Assembly (NCBI GenBank): GCA_017547085.1
Contig: JAFYQM010000046.1
Location: forward strand, 1 to 60,221
DNA: 60,221 nt
From: Oscillibacter sp.
Lineage (GTDB): Bacteria > Bacillota > Clostridia > Oscillospirales > Oscillospiraceae
Direction: 5' to 3'
Position numbers and translations under genes: made by a program. Below are positions 51,684 through 60,083 of this stretch, in pieces. Each line of letters begins with the position of its first letter. Position 1 is the first letter of the stretch. Below the pieces are notes generated by a model. The model worked only from the letters and a program-made list of their open reading frames with translations. It made no database searches and was not told the origin of the DNA.

Positions 51684-52982
51684 TCATCGCTGTTCTGCCG
51701 GAATCGTCAACAGAATGGGATCGCCGTCACAGTGCAGCATCCCGCCGGTGACAGCAACCGGCTCTCCATTCAAATGGTTGGTGTAGGTTCCATCCGGTAG
51801 CTGTACCTTCACATCCGCAGCCTTGCCCTTCAGGCTGAACACGCCCACCTTCACCGTGTGGTTGTCATCCCGCTCCAGAATGGCGATATCATGGATGTCA
51901 TCCGCCGTTCCCTTGAAATAGTCCTCCACAGAGAGGAGAGATTTCTTCACATCATAGAGCTTCCGCAGCAGCGGAGAGATGTCCTTTTCCGCTGTCCGCA
52001 GAATAACGTCCTTTTCAAACAGGCTGGGCACATGGTCGTTCCGGTATTCCTGTCCTGCGTAGATCATGGTACTGCCCTTCAGGAAATAGAGGAAGGCGGT
52101 GAAATTCTCCAGCGCCTTTTCGTCCTTCACGAAGGAACAGATGCGGGGCTGGTCGTGGTTTTCCAGACAGCGCATTTTGATGTAGTTCTCCGGATAGGCG
52201 CACTCCTGAAAATTCAGCATATCGATGTAGTTGGACAGGGTGCATTGTCCGGTCAGATATCGGTCGAACACCTCGCGGATGTCGTATTCGTACTCCATGT
52301 CGAACGCAGAGAACATCTCATAGTCGTTGGCAGAATACATCCCCAGCTTGCGGTTCATCTGAGAAAAGCCGCTGTGGACCGTCTCCGCCAGCCAGATGCA
52401 ACCGGGATGGACCTGTTCCACTGCCTCGCGTGCCGCACACCAGAAGTCCACCGGCACAAGGGACGCCACATCGCAGCGGAAGCCATCCACGATGCCGGCC
52501 CACATCACAAGGGATTCGATCTGATAATCCCACAAGGACTTGCAGCCGTAGTCCAGATCCACCACGTCGGTCCAGTCGCCCACGCGGTTGCCCATGCTGC
52601 CGTCGCTCTTGCGGTAGAAGAACTCCGGATGCTCCGTGGTCAGCGTGGAGTCCGGCGAGGTGTGGTTATACACCACGTCGATGATGCACTTCATGTCCCG
52701 CTTACGGATCTCGTCCACCAACGTGCGGAAGTCCTCCATGGTTCCGTACTCCGGATTGACGGTACGGTAATCCCGGTTGGCATAGGGGCAGCCGAGGGAA
52801 CCTTTCTTGCCCTTCACGCCGATGGGATGGATGGGCATGAACCAGATAATATCGGTTCCCAGTGCCTTGATGCGGTCCAGATCGGGGATGACCGCATTAA
52901 AGGTGCCCTCCGGTGTATGATTGCGTACATAGATGGAATAGATCACATCGCCCCGCAGGCGAATATCCGTTTGTTTTGCCAT
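51684..52982 (-). CDS. GH13 alpha-amylase family glycosidase, cytoplasmic
   Basis: 432 residues from ATG 52982. The four GH13 blocks are present: DVVYNHT (102-108), GFRCDVA with nucleophile Asp171, LAETV with acid/base Glu200 and CLENHD with Asp277. No signal peptide, so it acts inside the cell on imported maltodextrin. It is short, with a simple C-terminal domain. Candidate activities are maltodextrin glucosidase or alpha-amylase. A terminator separates it from malQ upstream, so it may have its own promoter or depend on read-through. Confidence 0.85.
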   Translation of the reverse strand: MAKQTDIRLRGDVIYSIYVRNHTPEGTFNAVIPDLDRIKALGTDIIWFMPIHPIGVKGKKGSLGCPYANRDYRTVNPEYGTMEDFRTLVDEIRKRDMKCIIDVVYNHTSPDSTLTTEHPEFFYRKSDGSMGNRVGDWTDVVDLDYGCKSLWDYQIESLVMWAGIVDGFRCDVASLVPVDFWCAAREAVEQVHPGCIWLAETVHSGFSQMNRKLGMYSANDYEMFSAFDMEYEYDIREVFDRYLTGQCTLSNYIDMLNFQECAYPENYIKMRCLENHDQPRICSFVKDEKALENFTAFLYFLKGSTMIYAGQEYRNDHVPSLFEKDVILRTAEKDISPLLRKLYDVKKSLLSVEDYFKGTADDIHDIAILERDDNHTVKVGVFSLKGKAADVKVQLPDGTYTNHLNGEPVAVTGGMLHCDGDPILLTIPAEQR

Positions 52983-53020
52983 AACTTGTTCCTTTCCGTT
53001 CGTCAGCGCACAGCGCCGAG

Positions 53021-53056
53021 AAAAAGCAGACACCCACCTGTGTGAGTGTCTGCTTT
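53021..53056 (-). terminator. Terminator between malQ and the GH13 gene
   Basis: AAAGCAGACAC (53023-53033) pairs with GTGTCTGCTTT (53046-53056), and five T follow on the minus strand, 25 bases after the malQ stop. Confidence 0.75.
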
Positions 53057-53081
53057 ACAGGTGTCTCGTAAATCAGAAATC

Positions 53082-54569
53082 TCAAGCGGGCGCTCTGCCG
53101 TACAGGCAGGTCATCTCCGCGATTTTCTTTGCCAGTTCCGGCGTCAGCTGCTCCCGCAGCGCACGCCACTGCCAGTTTCCGCCCAGAATACCGGGGGTGT
53201 TCATACGGGCCTCGCTGTCCAGTCCCAGATAATCCTGCATCTGCACCACAAACAGCTCCGCCACGGAGCTCATGCCGCCGCGGATGATGCCCCAGTGGAA
53301 GCCCTCTTCCTCGTTGAGGCCCAGATAGCGCTCCGCCATCTCCACATCGGCGGGGTCCGCCTCGTGCCGCCATGCAGCGAGGGTCGTGTTGTCGTGGGTG
53401 CCGGGATAGCAGACACAGCCCGGCGTATAGGTGTGCGGCAGGTGGTTGCTGGGCTCGCGAGAATCAAAGGCAAACTCCAGCACCTTCATGCCGGGCAGTC
53501 CGGAATCGGTCAGCAGCTGCTGCACCTCCGGCGTGGGATAGCCCAGATCCTCCGCGATAAAGCAGATATTGGGGAACCATCCGGTCAGCACACCCACCAG
53601 ATCCATACCCGGTCCCTTCACCCAGCGGCCGTTCCGCGCGGTAGTCTCGCCGTAGGGCACAGCCCAGTAGCTCTCAAAGCCGCGGAAGTGGTCAATGCGA
53701 ATGATGTCATACAGCTTGGACGCGCCGGAAATGCGGCGGATCCACCAGCCGTAGCCGTCTTTCTTCATGGCGTCCCAGTCGTAGAGTGGATTGCCCCACA
53801 GCTGGCCGTCCTCGTTGAAGTAGTCAGGCGGCACGCCGGATACCTCCACCGGCACGTTCCGCTCGTCCAGCTGGAAGCTGGCGGGGTCGGCCCACACATC
53901 GGCGGAATCCAACGCCACATAGATGGGTAAATCTCCGATGATGCCGATGCCGCGGGCGCGGGCATATTCCCGCAGTGCCGTCCACTGGCGGAAGAACAGA
54001 TACTGGATGTAGGTAAACAGGCGGATGTCCGCCGCCAGTTCCTTGCGGTACTTGGCAAGGGCCTCCGGCTTGCGCAACCGGATGGCTTCATCCGGCCACT
54101 GGTGCCACGCCTTCATGCCGAAATGCCGTTTCAGCGCCATGAACAGCGCGTAGTCCGGCAGCCAGTCCTTGTTTTCCTCCGCAAATGCGGCAATGGCGCG
54201 TTCATCCTTCTTCCAGCCCCGTTCGCATGCCAACTGCAAAACAGAAAAGCGGTTTTCATAGATGGCGGCGTAGTCAACCTTCGCCACATCCTTGCCCCAA
54301 TCGCAGGAAGCAAGCTCCTCCGGCTTCAGCAGGCCCTCCTGACATAGCAGATCCAGATCCACCAGATACGGATTTCCCGCGTAGGTAGAAAAACACTGGT
54401 AGGGCGAATCCCCATAGCTGGTGTGGCCCACAGGCAGAATCTGCCACCAGGACTGCTTCGCCTGTGCCAGAAAGTCTGCAAATTTGTAAGCGGCCTTGCC
54501 CAGCGTACCGATACCGTAGGAGGACGGCAGCGAGGTAACGGGCATCAAAATGCCGCAGCTTCGTTTCAT
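53082..54569 (-). CDS. malQ: 4-alpha-glucanotransferase MalQ
   Basis: 495 residues, GH77. RSCGILMPVTSLPSSYGIGTLG opens the barrel, WWQILPVGHTSYGDSPYQCFS is the conserved donor site, and the catalytic region reads IIRIDHFRGFESYWAVPYGE (nucleophile Asp in RIDHFRG) and CFIAEDLG (acid/base Glu). GTHDNTT near residue 390 holds the transition-state Asp. It rearranges maltodextrins in the cytoplasm, making glucose and longer chains. It follows the ABC permease genes by 12 bases. Confidence 0.93.
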   Translation of the reverse strand: MKRSCGILMPVTSLPSSYGIGTLGKAAYKFADFLAQAKQSWWQILPVGHTSYGDSPYQCFSTYAGNPYLVDLDLLCQEGLLKPEELASCDWGKDVAKVDYAAIYENRFSVLQLACERGWKKDERAIAAFAEENKDWLPDYALFMALKRHFGMKAWHQWPDEAIRLRKPEALAKYRKELAADIRLFTYIQYLFFRQWTALREYARARGIGIIGDLPIYVALDSADVWADPASFQLDERNVPVEVSGVPPDYFNEDGQLWGNPLYDWDAMKKDGYGWWIRRISGASKLYDIIRIDHFRGFESYWAVPYGETTARNGRWVKGPGMDLVGVLTGWFPNICFIAEDLGYPTPEVQQLLTDSGLPGMKVLEFAFDSREPSNHLPHTYTPGCVCYPGTHDNTTLAAWRHEADPADVEMAERYLGLNEEEGFHWGIIRGGMSSVAELFVVQMQDYLGLDSEARMNTPGILGGNWQWRALREQLTPELAKKIAEMTCLYGRAPA

Positions 54570-54581
54570 GCGTGTGTCACC

Positions 54582-55433
54582 TTAACCCTTTACTGCACCT
54601 GCGGCCACGCCCTTGATGATATGCTTCTGACAGAAGATATACACAATAATGATGGGAATGATGCTCATCATGATAACGGCCATGGTAGCGCCCAGATCCA
54701 CGGTGCCGTAGCTGCCCTTCAGATACTGCACCAGAATGGGGATGGTCATGAACTTGGTGCGGTCCAGCACCAGATAGGGCAGCAGATAGTCGTTCCACAC
54801 CCACATCAATTCCAGAATGCCAACGGAAATCAGGGTGGGCTTCAGCATCGGCAGCACCACCAGGAAGAAGGTGCGCACGGGGCCGCAGCCATCAATGGCA
54901 GCCGCTTCCTCGATTTCCAGAGGCAGACCCTTGATAAAGCCCAGGAACATGAAGATTGCAAGACCGGCGCCAAAGCCCAGGTAGACGATGGGAATGGTCC
55001 AGGGCGTGTTCAGGTTCAGCTTGTCGGCAGTGAACGTCAGCGTAAACATGACCATCTGGAAAGGAACGATCATGCTGAACAGGCACAGATAGTAGAAAAT
55101 CTTGGAGACCGTGCTGTTAACGCGGGCAATATACCATGCGGACATGGCGCAAAACACCAAAATCAGCAGCACAGAGACCACTGTAATCAACAGGCTATAA
55201 CCGGCAGCCAGCACGAAAGGATAGTTGCCGAAAGTCAAGCCCTTGATATAGTTGGCAAGGCCGACAAAGGATTCGGCGGTGGGCAGGGCAAAGGGCTCCA
55301 GGTTGACAAAGGCGTTTTCCTTGAAGGAGTTAATGACCACCTCAAAGACAGGGAACAGCCACACCAGACACAGCACTACGAAGAAACAGGTCAGAATGGT
55401 GCTGGCGGTAGAAAACTTCTTTGCTTTTTTCAT
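54582..55433 (-). CDS. Maltodextrin-type ABC permease, MalG-like
   Basis: 283 residues, six membrane spans. The EAA loop EIEEAAAIDGCGPVRTFFLVVLP and the end SYGTVDLGATMAVIMMSIIPIIIVYIF place it in the MalG/CUT1 family. It shares one base with the upstream permease gene and precedes malQ. It forms the sugar channel with the MalF-like protein. No ATPase lies nearby, so a shared MsmX/UgpC-type subunit must be encoded elsewhere. Confidence 0.88.
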   Translation of the reverse strand: MKKAKKFSTASTILTCFFVVLCLVWLFPVFEVVINSFKENAFVNLEPFALPTAESFVGLANYIKGLTFGNYPFVLAAGYSLLITVVSVLLILVFCAMSAWYIARVNSTVSKIFYYLCLFSMIVPFQMVMFTLTFTADKLNLNTPWTIPIVYLGFGAGLAIFMFLGFIKGLPLEIEEAAAIDGCGPVRTFFLVVLPMLKPTLISVGILELMWVWNDYLLPYLVLDRTKFMTIPILVQYLKGSYGTVDLGATMAVIMMSIIPIIIVYIFCQKHIIKGVAAGAVKG

Positions 55434-56332
55434 TACTGCTGCACCTCCTTGCTGCGGGTAGCGGCCTGCTGGGCAATCGCCAGAACAGCAACCAGAATGA
55501 AGAACACCACGGCCTTTGCCTGTGCCACGCCGTGCCAGTTCTTGTTGATGTTATAGGTGGAATAAATGTTCAGAGCCAGCAGCTCAGTGACATTGACCTT
55601 GGCACCGTTCTCAATAACGCTGGGCAGACCGCCGGTCAGAGCCAGGTTCTGGTCGAACATCTTGAAAGAGTTCGTCAGCGTCAGGAACGTGCAGGTGGTG
55701 ATGGCAGGCATCACATTGGGAATAATCACCTTGAACAGAGTCTCTTTGCTGTTGGCGCCGTCAATACGGGCAGCCTCCAACATGTCCTCAGGGACGGCCT
55801 GCAGACCCGCGATGTAAATAATCATCATGTAGCCGATCTGCTGCCAGGCAACCAGAATCACCAGACCCCAGAAACCGTAAGTACCGTTGGCAGTCAGATA
55901 GGTTCCGTACTGTTTCAGAATACCGTCAAAGATCATGGACCAGATATAGCCCAGCACCACGCCGCCAATCAGGTTTGGCATGAAGAACACGGTGCGGAAC
56001 AGGTTAGAGCCGCGCAGCTTTTGCGTCAGCGCATAGGCGATGAAAAACGCCACCACATTGATCAGGATGATGGACACGATTGCAAAGGCAGCCGTGTTTT
56101 TAAATGCGTTCATAAAGCCGGCGTCAGAGAAAACCTTGGTGTAGTTGACGATGCCGGTCCACTTTGCATCCTTGGGGGTATTGAAGTTGCAGAAGGACAG
56201 ATAAATTCCCTGCAGGAAAGGCCATACAAAGCCGATGCAGAAGGCAGCAAAGGTAGGCAGAATGAAAAGTGGTGCCCACTTTTTGATGGGTCTTTGAACC
56301 AGATTCACGTTTGTCACTTTTTTCTTAGCCAA
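55433..56332 (-). CDS. Maltodextrin-type ABC permease, MalF-like
   Basis: 299 residues from a TTG at 56332 with AGAGGAAG upstream; a longer TTG start at 56377 has no ribosome site. Six spans, with WAPLFILPTFAAFCIGFVWPF at the N-terminus and the EAA loop DMLEAARIDGANSKETLFKVIIP. The large P2 domain of enteric MalF is absent, as usual for CUT1 permeases of Firmicutes. It pairs with the MalG-like protein. Confidence 0.85.
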   Translation of the reverse strand: MAKKKVTNVNLVQRPIKKWAPLFILPTFAAFCIGFVWPFLQGIYLSFCNFNTPKDAKWTGIVNYTKVFSDAGFMNAFKNTAAFAIVSIILINVVAFFIAYALTQKLRGSNLFRTVFFMPNLIGGVVLGYIWSMIFDGILKQYGTYLTANGTYGFWGLVILVAWQQIGYMMIIYIAGLQAVPEDMLEAARIDGANSKETLFKVIIPNVMPAITTCTFLTLTNSFKMFDQNLALTGGLPSVIENGAKVNVTELLALNIYSTYNINKNWHGVAQAKAVVFFILVAVLAIAQQAATRSKEVQQ

Positions 56333-56439
56333 GTCTATCTTCCTCTCTTTCTCTGTAAAATAAGATGTTCTGAGCAAGCCAAAAGCCCGGATACGGGGCT
56401 CAGAGCCTTTGCCCCGCTCAGAACGCTGAATTTCAGGAC

Positions 56440-56471
56440 TTTAGGGGCGGGCAAATATGCCCGCCCCTAAA
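56440..56471. repeat. Perfect 14-bp hairpin between the binding-protein and permease genes
   Basis: TTTAGGGGCGGGCA (56440-56453) pairs perfectly with 56458-56471 around AATA, 22 bases after the binding-protein stop. Without a long T run it is more likely a partial terminator or mRNA-stabilising stem that keeps the binding protein in excess over the permeases. Confidence 0.75.
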
Positions 56472-56493
56472 GGTGGTTTTAGGTGTTCAGAAA

Positions 56494-57810
56494 TCAGCCG
56501 TTAACGGTGGCATACTCGATGGCCCAGCCGTCGACGTAAGCGGAGACAACAGCGTCCCAGTTAGCGTCGGTGGGATCAGCAGAGTAAGCGGTCAGAGCGG
56601 TAACCAGAGTGGCACGGAAGCTGTCAACGTTGGGAGTGTGGTTGAATGCCCAGGTGACAGTGTAGTTGCCGGCGCTGGCCAGCTCATTGCCGTCGGCCAG
56701 GAAGCCGTTGGCAGACTCGGGAGCGGACTTGAAGGGGATAGCACCCAGCTGATCGACGACGACCTGAGCAGCCTCAGCGTCGGTCACCAGCCAGTACAGG
56801 AAGTCCAGAGAAGCCTTCTGGTCAGCCTCAGAAACCTGAGAGTTGACAGCCCAGCAGTTCTCGGTACCGGAGCACAGGCCGGCCTTCTCTTCGCCTTCAA
56901 CACCGCAGTAGATGGGGATCATGGCCAGGTTGGTCAGGCCAGCCTCGGTCAGAGAGGCATACTCCCAGGAGCCGTTCTGATAGAACACAGCCTTGCCCTC
57001 GGTCAGCATGGCCTTGGACTCGTCGCCGGTGGAGGTGGACAGGGTCTTGGCGTCAGCAGAGGAATCGGTGATGTACAGATCCCAGATGTTGCGGAAGTTG
57101 TCCAGATAAGCGCCGGTCACGGTAGCGGGCTGCTCAACCACGCCGTCGTCGCGGAACTCATAGAACAGGGGCATGTTGACCAGGTGGCCGGAGAAACGCC
57201 AGGAAGAAGAACCGTCCAGGCCGGCAGAGGTGAAGGCGTCGAAGCCCAGCTCGCCAGCGCGGGCATGGATGTCGTCAGCGCAGGCCTTCAGGGTCTCAAA
57301 GTTGGTGATGTCGCTCAGCTCATAGCCGGCAGCGTTCAGCAGATCAACGTTGACAATGATGCCGAAGGACTCGAAGCAGTGGCCCATGGCCTTCAGCTCG
57401 CCAGCCTCATTGTACAGGTTGAAGCCATCGGTGTTCAGCTCGCCTGCCAGGGCAGTGTCCTTCAGATCCAGAGCATACTCGTCCCAGTCCTTCAGGCCGG
57501 ACATGTTGCCGATGTTGAAGATGGTGGGAGCTTCGTCCTTAGCCATCTCAGCAGTCAGGGTGTCGGAATAGGTGCCGGAAGCGGCGGTAACAACCTTGAC
57601 CTCAACGCCGGTCTTCTCGGTGTAGGTCTTGGCCAGACCCTGCAGGGCCTCGTCAAACTCGGGCTTGAAGTTCAGATAGTAGACAGAGCCGGTCTCCTCG
57701 GCAGCGGGGGCGTTTTCGCCCTTGTCGGCGGGAGCTTCTTCCTTGGCGCCGCAGGCAGCCAGGGACAGAACCATCGCCAGAGTCAGCAGCAGTGCAAACA
57801 GCTTCTTCAT
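56494..57810 (-). CDS. Maltodextrin-type substrate-binding lipoprotein, MalE-like
   Basis: 438 residues from ATG 57810. The signal peptide ends in LSLAAC-G (Cys20), giving a lipid anchor and an acidic linker. The body is an SBP_bac_1/CUT1 family protein (VYYLNFKPEFDEALQGLAKTYTEKTGVEVKVVT read in parts, MLTEGKAVFYQNGSWEY, GLCSGTENCWAVN). The glycosidase genes in the operon point to maltose or maltodextrin. First structural gene after lacI, 64 bases apart, so it may be read from the lacI promoter. Confidence 0.87.
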   Translation of the reverse strand: MKKLFALLLTLAMVLSLAACGAKEEAPADKGENAPAAEETGSVYYLNFKPEFDEALQGLAKTYTEKTGVEVKVVTAASGTYSDTLTAEMAKDEAPTIFNIGNMSGLKDWDEYALDLKDTALAGELNTDGFNLYNEAGELKAMGHCFESFGIIVNVDLLNAAGYELSDITNFETLKACADDIHARAGELGFDAFTSAGLDGSSSWRFSGHLVNMPLFYEFRDDGVVEQPATVTGAYLDNFRNIWDLYITDSSADAKTLSTSTGDESKAMLTEGKAVFYQNGSWEYASLTEAGLTNLAMIPIYCGVEGEEKAGLCSGTENCWAVNSQVSEADQKASLDFLYWLVTDAEAAQVVVDQLGAIPFKSAPESANGFLADGNELASAGNYTVTWAFNHTPNVDSFRATLVTALTAYSADPTDANWDAVVSAYVDGWAIEYATVNG

Positions 57811-57874
57811 GGTGGTACTTCCTTTCAATCCAAAATAAGTAATAAATCTATTTTCACATCCGAAGATGCAAAAA

Positions 57875-58885
57875 TCAAACAGAGCAGACACTGCCGCCCT
57901 CGCGGGTGGTGGTGTCCAGCAGCAGGTGGCGGTTGCCGGCGCGACCCTCGATCATATCCACAAGGATCTGCACGGCTTTTTCACCCATTTCCTGCTGGGG
58001 CTGAACCAGCGTGGTCAGCGTAGGAACCGAGTAGCTGGACATTTCGATGCCGTCGATCGCCACCACGGAGCAATCCTCCGGCACCCGCTTGCCGTGGTCG
58101 TGCAGGGCCTTCATGGCCGCCACTGCCAGCGCATCCGAAATCACAAACACCGCGGTAAAGTCATCCCGGCGGCTCATCAGCCGTTCCATGCCCGCATATC
58201 CGTCAGACATCTCAAAGGTGACGGTCTCCTCCACCAGTTCCAGATCCACTTCCACGCCACATTCCTGCAGCGCCTGACAGTATCCTTTATAACGCAGCTG
58301 GCTGATGGAGTGGTCCTCCACTGAGTTCAGAATCACCGCAATGTTCCGGTGTCCCCGCTGCGTCAGCATGCTTACAATTTTATATGCCGCCTGCCGGTCA
58401 TCGATAGACACGGAGGAATAGGCGTCCGCAGGCAGGGTGCCAAAGCTGTTGGTATAGGTACAGCAAACAAAGGGAATTCCCAGTCCCGCGATCTGCTCGG
58501 GCGTATAGTCAAAGCAGCCGCCCAGCAGGATCAGTCCCCGCAGGCGCTTGGAACGGGCCAGCTCAGCGCCTGCCCGCAGCTCGTCCTCTCCGGAACGGAT
58601 CTGGTGCAGCACCATGGTGTATCCCGCCGCCTCGCAGGCCTCGCCGATGGCACGGATCACACCGGTGAAGAACGGGTTTCCCACACCGCGCACCACCAGT
58701 CCGATGGCGTCGGAGGGAGATTTCACCAGATCGCGGGCGCTGTTGTTCGGCACATAGTGCAGTTCCCGCACCACCGCCAAAACTTTTTCCCGGTTGGCCT
58801 CACTGACATCCGGATGTTCGTTTAAAACACGGGACACAGTGCTGACGCTGACCCCGCAGATTTTCGCAATATCTTTGATCGTCAC
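57875..58885 (-). CDS. LacI-family repressor of the maltodextrin operon
   Basis: 336 residues. I place the start at GTG 58885, giving the canonical MTIKDIAKICGVSVSTVSRVLN; a GTG three codons upstream is almost on top of GAGG. The helix-turn-helix spans 3-25 and the hinge helix is NNSARDLVKS. The sugar-binding core follows (AIGLVVRGVGNPFFTGVI, AVFVISDALAVAAMKAL, VVAIDGIEMSSY, TLVQPQQEMGEKAV). A long palindrome lies just upstream. Confidence 0.9.
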   Translation of the reverse strand: MTIKDIAKICGVSVSTVSRVLNEHPDVSEANREKVLAVVRELHYVPNNSARDLVKSPSDAIGLVVRGVGNPFFTGVIRAIGEACEAAGYTMVLHQIRSGEDELRAGAELARSKRLRGLILLGGCFDYTPEQIAGLGIPFVCCTYTNSFGTLPADAYSSVSIDDRQAAYKIVSMLTQRGHRNIAVILNSVEDHSISQLRYKGYCQALQECGVEVDLELVEETVTFEMSDGYAGMERLMSRRDDFTAVFVISDALAVAAMKALHDHGKRVPEDCSVVAIDGIEMSSYSVPTLTTLVQPQQEMGEKAVQILVDMIEGRAGNRHLLLDTTTREGGSVCSV

Positions 58886-58918
58886 CCGTCTCACCTCGGC
58901 CGCATCAACTGAAACTCT

Positions 58919-58946
58919 CTGGAAACGTTACTGGTAACGTTTCCAG
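58919..58946. promoter_or_regulatory. LacI-family operator, 28-bp perfect palindrome
   Basis: Half-site CTGGAAACGTTAC (58919-58931), a TG centre, and its exact reverse complement (58934-58946). Each arm contains the AACGTT core typical of LacI-family operators, so it could hold one strong dimer site or two adjacent ones. It lies 34 bases before the repressor's start codon. Confidence 0.82.
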
Positions 58947-59321
58947 CCTCTTTTCACAAAAATAATACCAGCCTCATAATTCCTATGTCAATCCAAGGTA
59001 ATCGTTTTTGTACGAATCCGTTTATTTTCCATATTAAATATAGTCATTTTGACAGCACTTTTTTGTTTTCAGGTGAATTTCCCTTTTATGCGCCCCATTT
59101 TTACCAATTCATGTACTTCTGCCGTTTCTTTGACAATTTTCCACCCGTTTTTCTTCCTCAATATTCTATACTTTTATTCAGAATCGTGATAAGGTAACAA
59201 AAGTGGTTGTCCACGGCACACATTTTACCGCAGCGCACGAAAAAAAGCTGTAAAAAGCAGGAAGCTGTCTATACATTTTTATAAAAATTTCTGATATTTT
59301 AGAGAAAGAGAAACTGAACCT
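58947..59321. other. AT-rich intergenic region before the DUF554 gene
   Basis: About 370 bases with no gene I can support. An isolated TTGACA occurs at 59130-59135 without a matching -10. A 70-codon open frame (58985-59197) is Phe/Tyr-rich and lacks a ribosome site. Confidence 0.5.
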
Positions 59322-60041
59322 ATGATCGGATTTGGAACTATTATCAATGTGCTGGCTATCGTTGCCGGCGGCGTGATCGGTCTTTTGGGCGGGAAATGCC
59401 TGTCAGAACGCTGTCAGGAGGCCCTGCTGCGCACCATGGGCGTGTGCGTGCTGTTCGTCGGTATGGCAGGCGTCATGGAAAAAATGCTGACCGTGGAAGG
59501 AGGCACCCTCGTTTCCGGCGGAACCATGATGTTGGTCATCAGCGCAGCCATCGGCTGTCTTCTGGGTGAAGCGCTGGACCTGCACGGCCGCATGGAGCGC
59601 TTCGGCCAGTGGCTGCGGGAAAAAAGCGGCAACGGGCAGGACAAGCAGTTTTTAGACGCCTTCATCACTGCCACCATGACCGTCTGCATCGGTGCCATGG
59701 CCATTGTGGGCGCAGTGGAAGATGGCCTCCACGGAAACTATACGATCCTCGCCGCAAAATCCATGATCGACTTTGTTCTGATCCTTGTCATGGCCTCTTC
59801 CATGGGAAAGGGTGCCATGTTCTCCGCCATCCCCGTGGGTATTTTTCAGGGCAGTGTCACCCTGCTGGCGCGGTTGGTGGAACCAGTCCTCACCACGGCA
59901 GCGTTGAACAACCTCTCCCTTGTCGGCTCCGCCCTGATTTTCTGCGTGGGATTGAATCTTCTCTGGAAGAATATGATCCGCGTCGCCAACCTGCTTCCTG
60001 CGCTGCTGGTGGCCGTTGTCTACGCCCTGTTGGGCTTTTAA
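59322..60041 (+). CDS. DUF554-family integral membrane protein
   Basis: 239 residues with six to seven membrane spans. GFGTIINVLAIVAGGVIGLLGG at the N-terminus and CIGAMAIVGAVEDGLHGNYTIL are the DUF554 (YdfK-like) signatures. Members are thought to be small inner-membrane transporters, but no substrate is established. It stands alone between an AT-rich region and a terminator, with a weak ribosome site (GAGAAA). Confidence 0.85.
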   Translation: MIGFGTIINVLAIVAGGVIGLLGGKCLSERCQEALLRTMGVCVLFVGMAGVMEKMLTVEGGTLVSGGTMMLVISAAIGCLLGEALDLHGRMERFGQWLREKSGNGQDKQFLDAFITATMTVCIGAMAIVGAVEDGLHGNYTILAAKSMIDFVLILVMASSMGKGAMFSAIPVGIFQGSVTLLARLVEPVLTTAALNNLSLVGSALIFCVGLNLLWKNMIRVANLLPALLVAVVYALLGF

Positions 60042-60055
60042 GTACATCATTAAAA

Positions 60056-60083
60056 AAGGATGGCTTCTTCGGAAGCCATCCTT
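60056..60083 (+). terminator. Terminator downstream of the DUF554 gene
   Basis: AAGGATGGCTTC (60056-60067) pairs perfectly with 60072-60083 around a TTCG tetraloop, 15 bases after the stop. The T run is weak on the plus strand and strong on the minus strand. Confidence 0.8.

Noticed and set aside
58985-59197. 70-codon plus-strand frame rich in Phe and Tyr
   Set aside because: No ribosome site, low-complexity AT-rich sequence and no recognisable motif.
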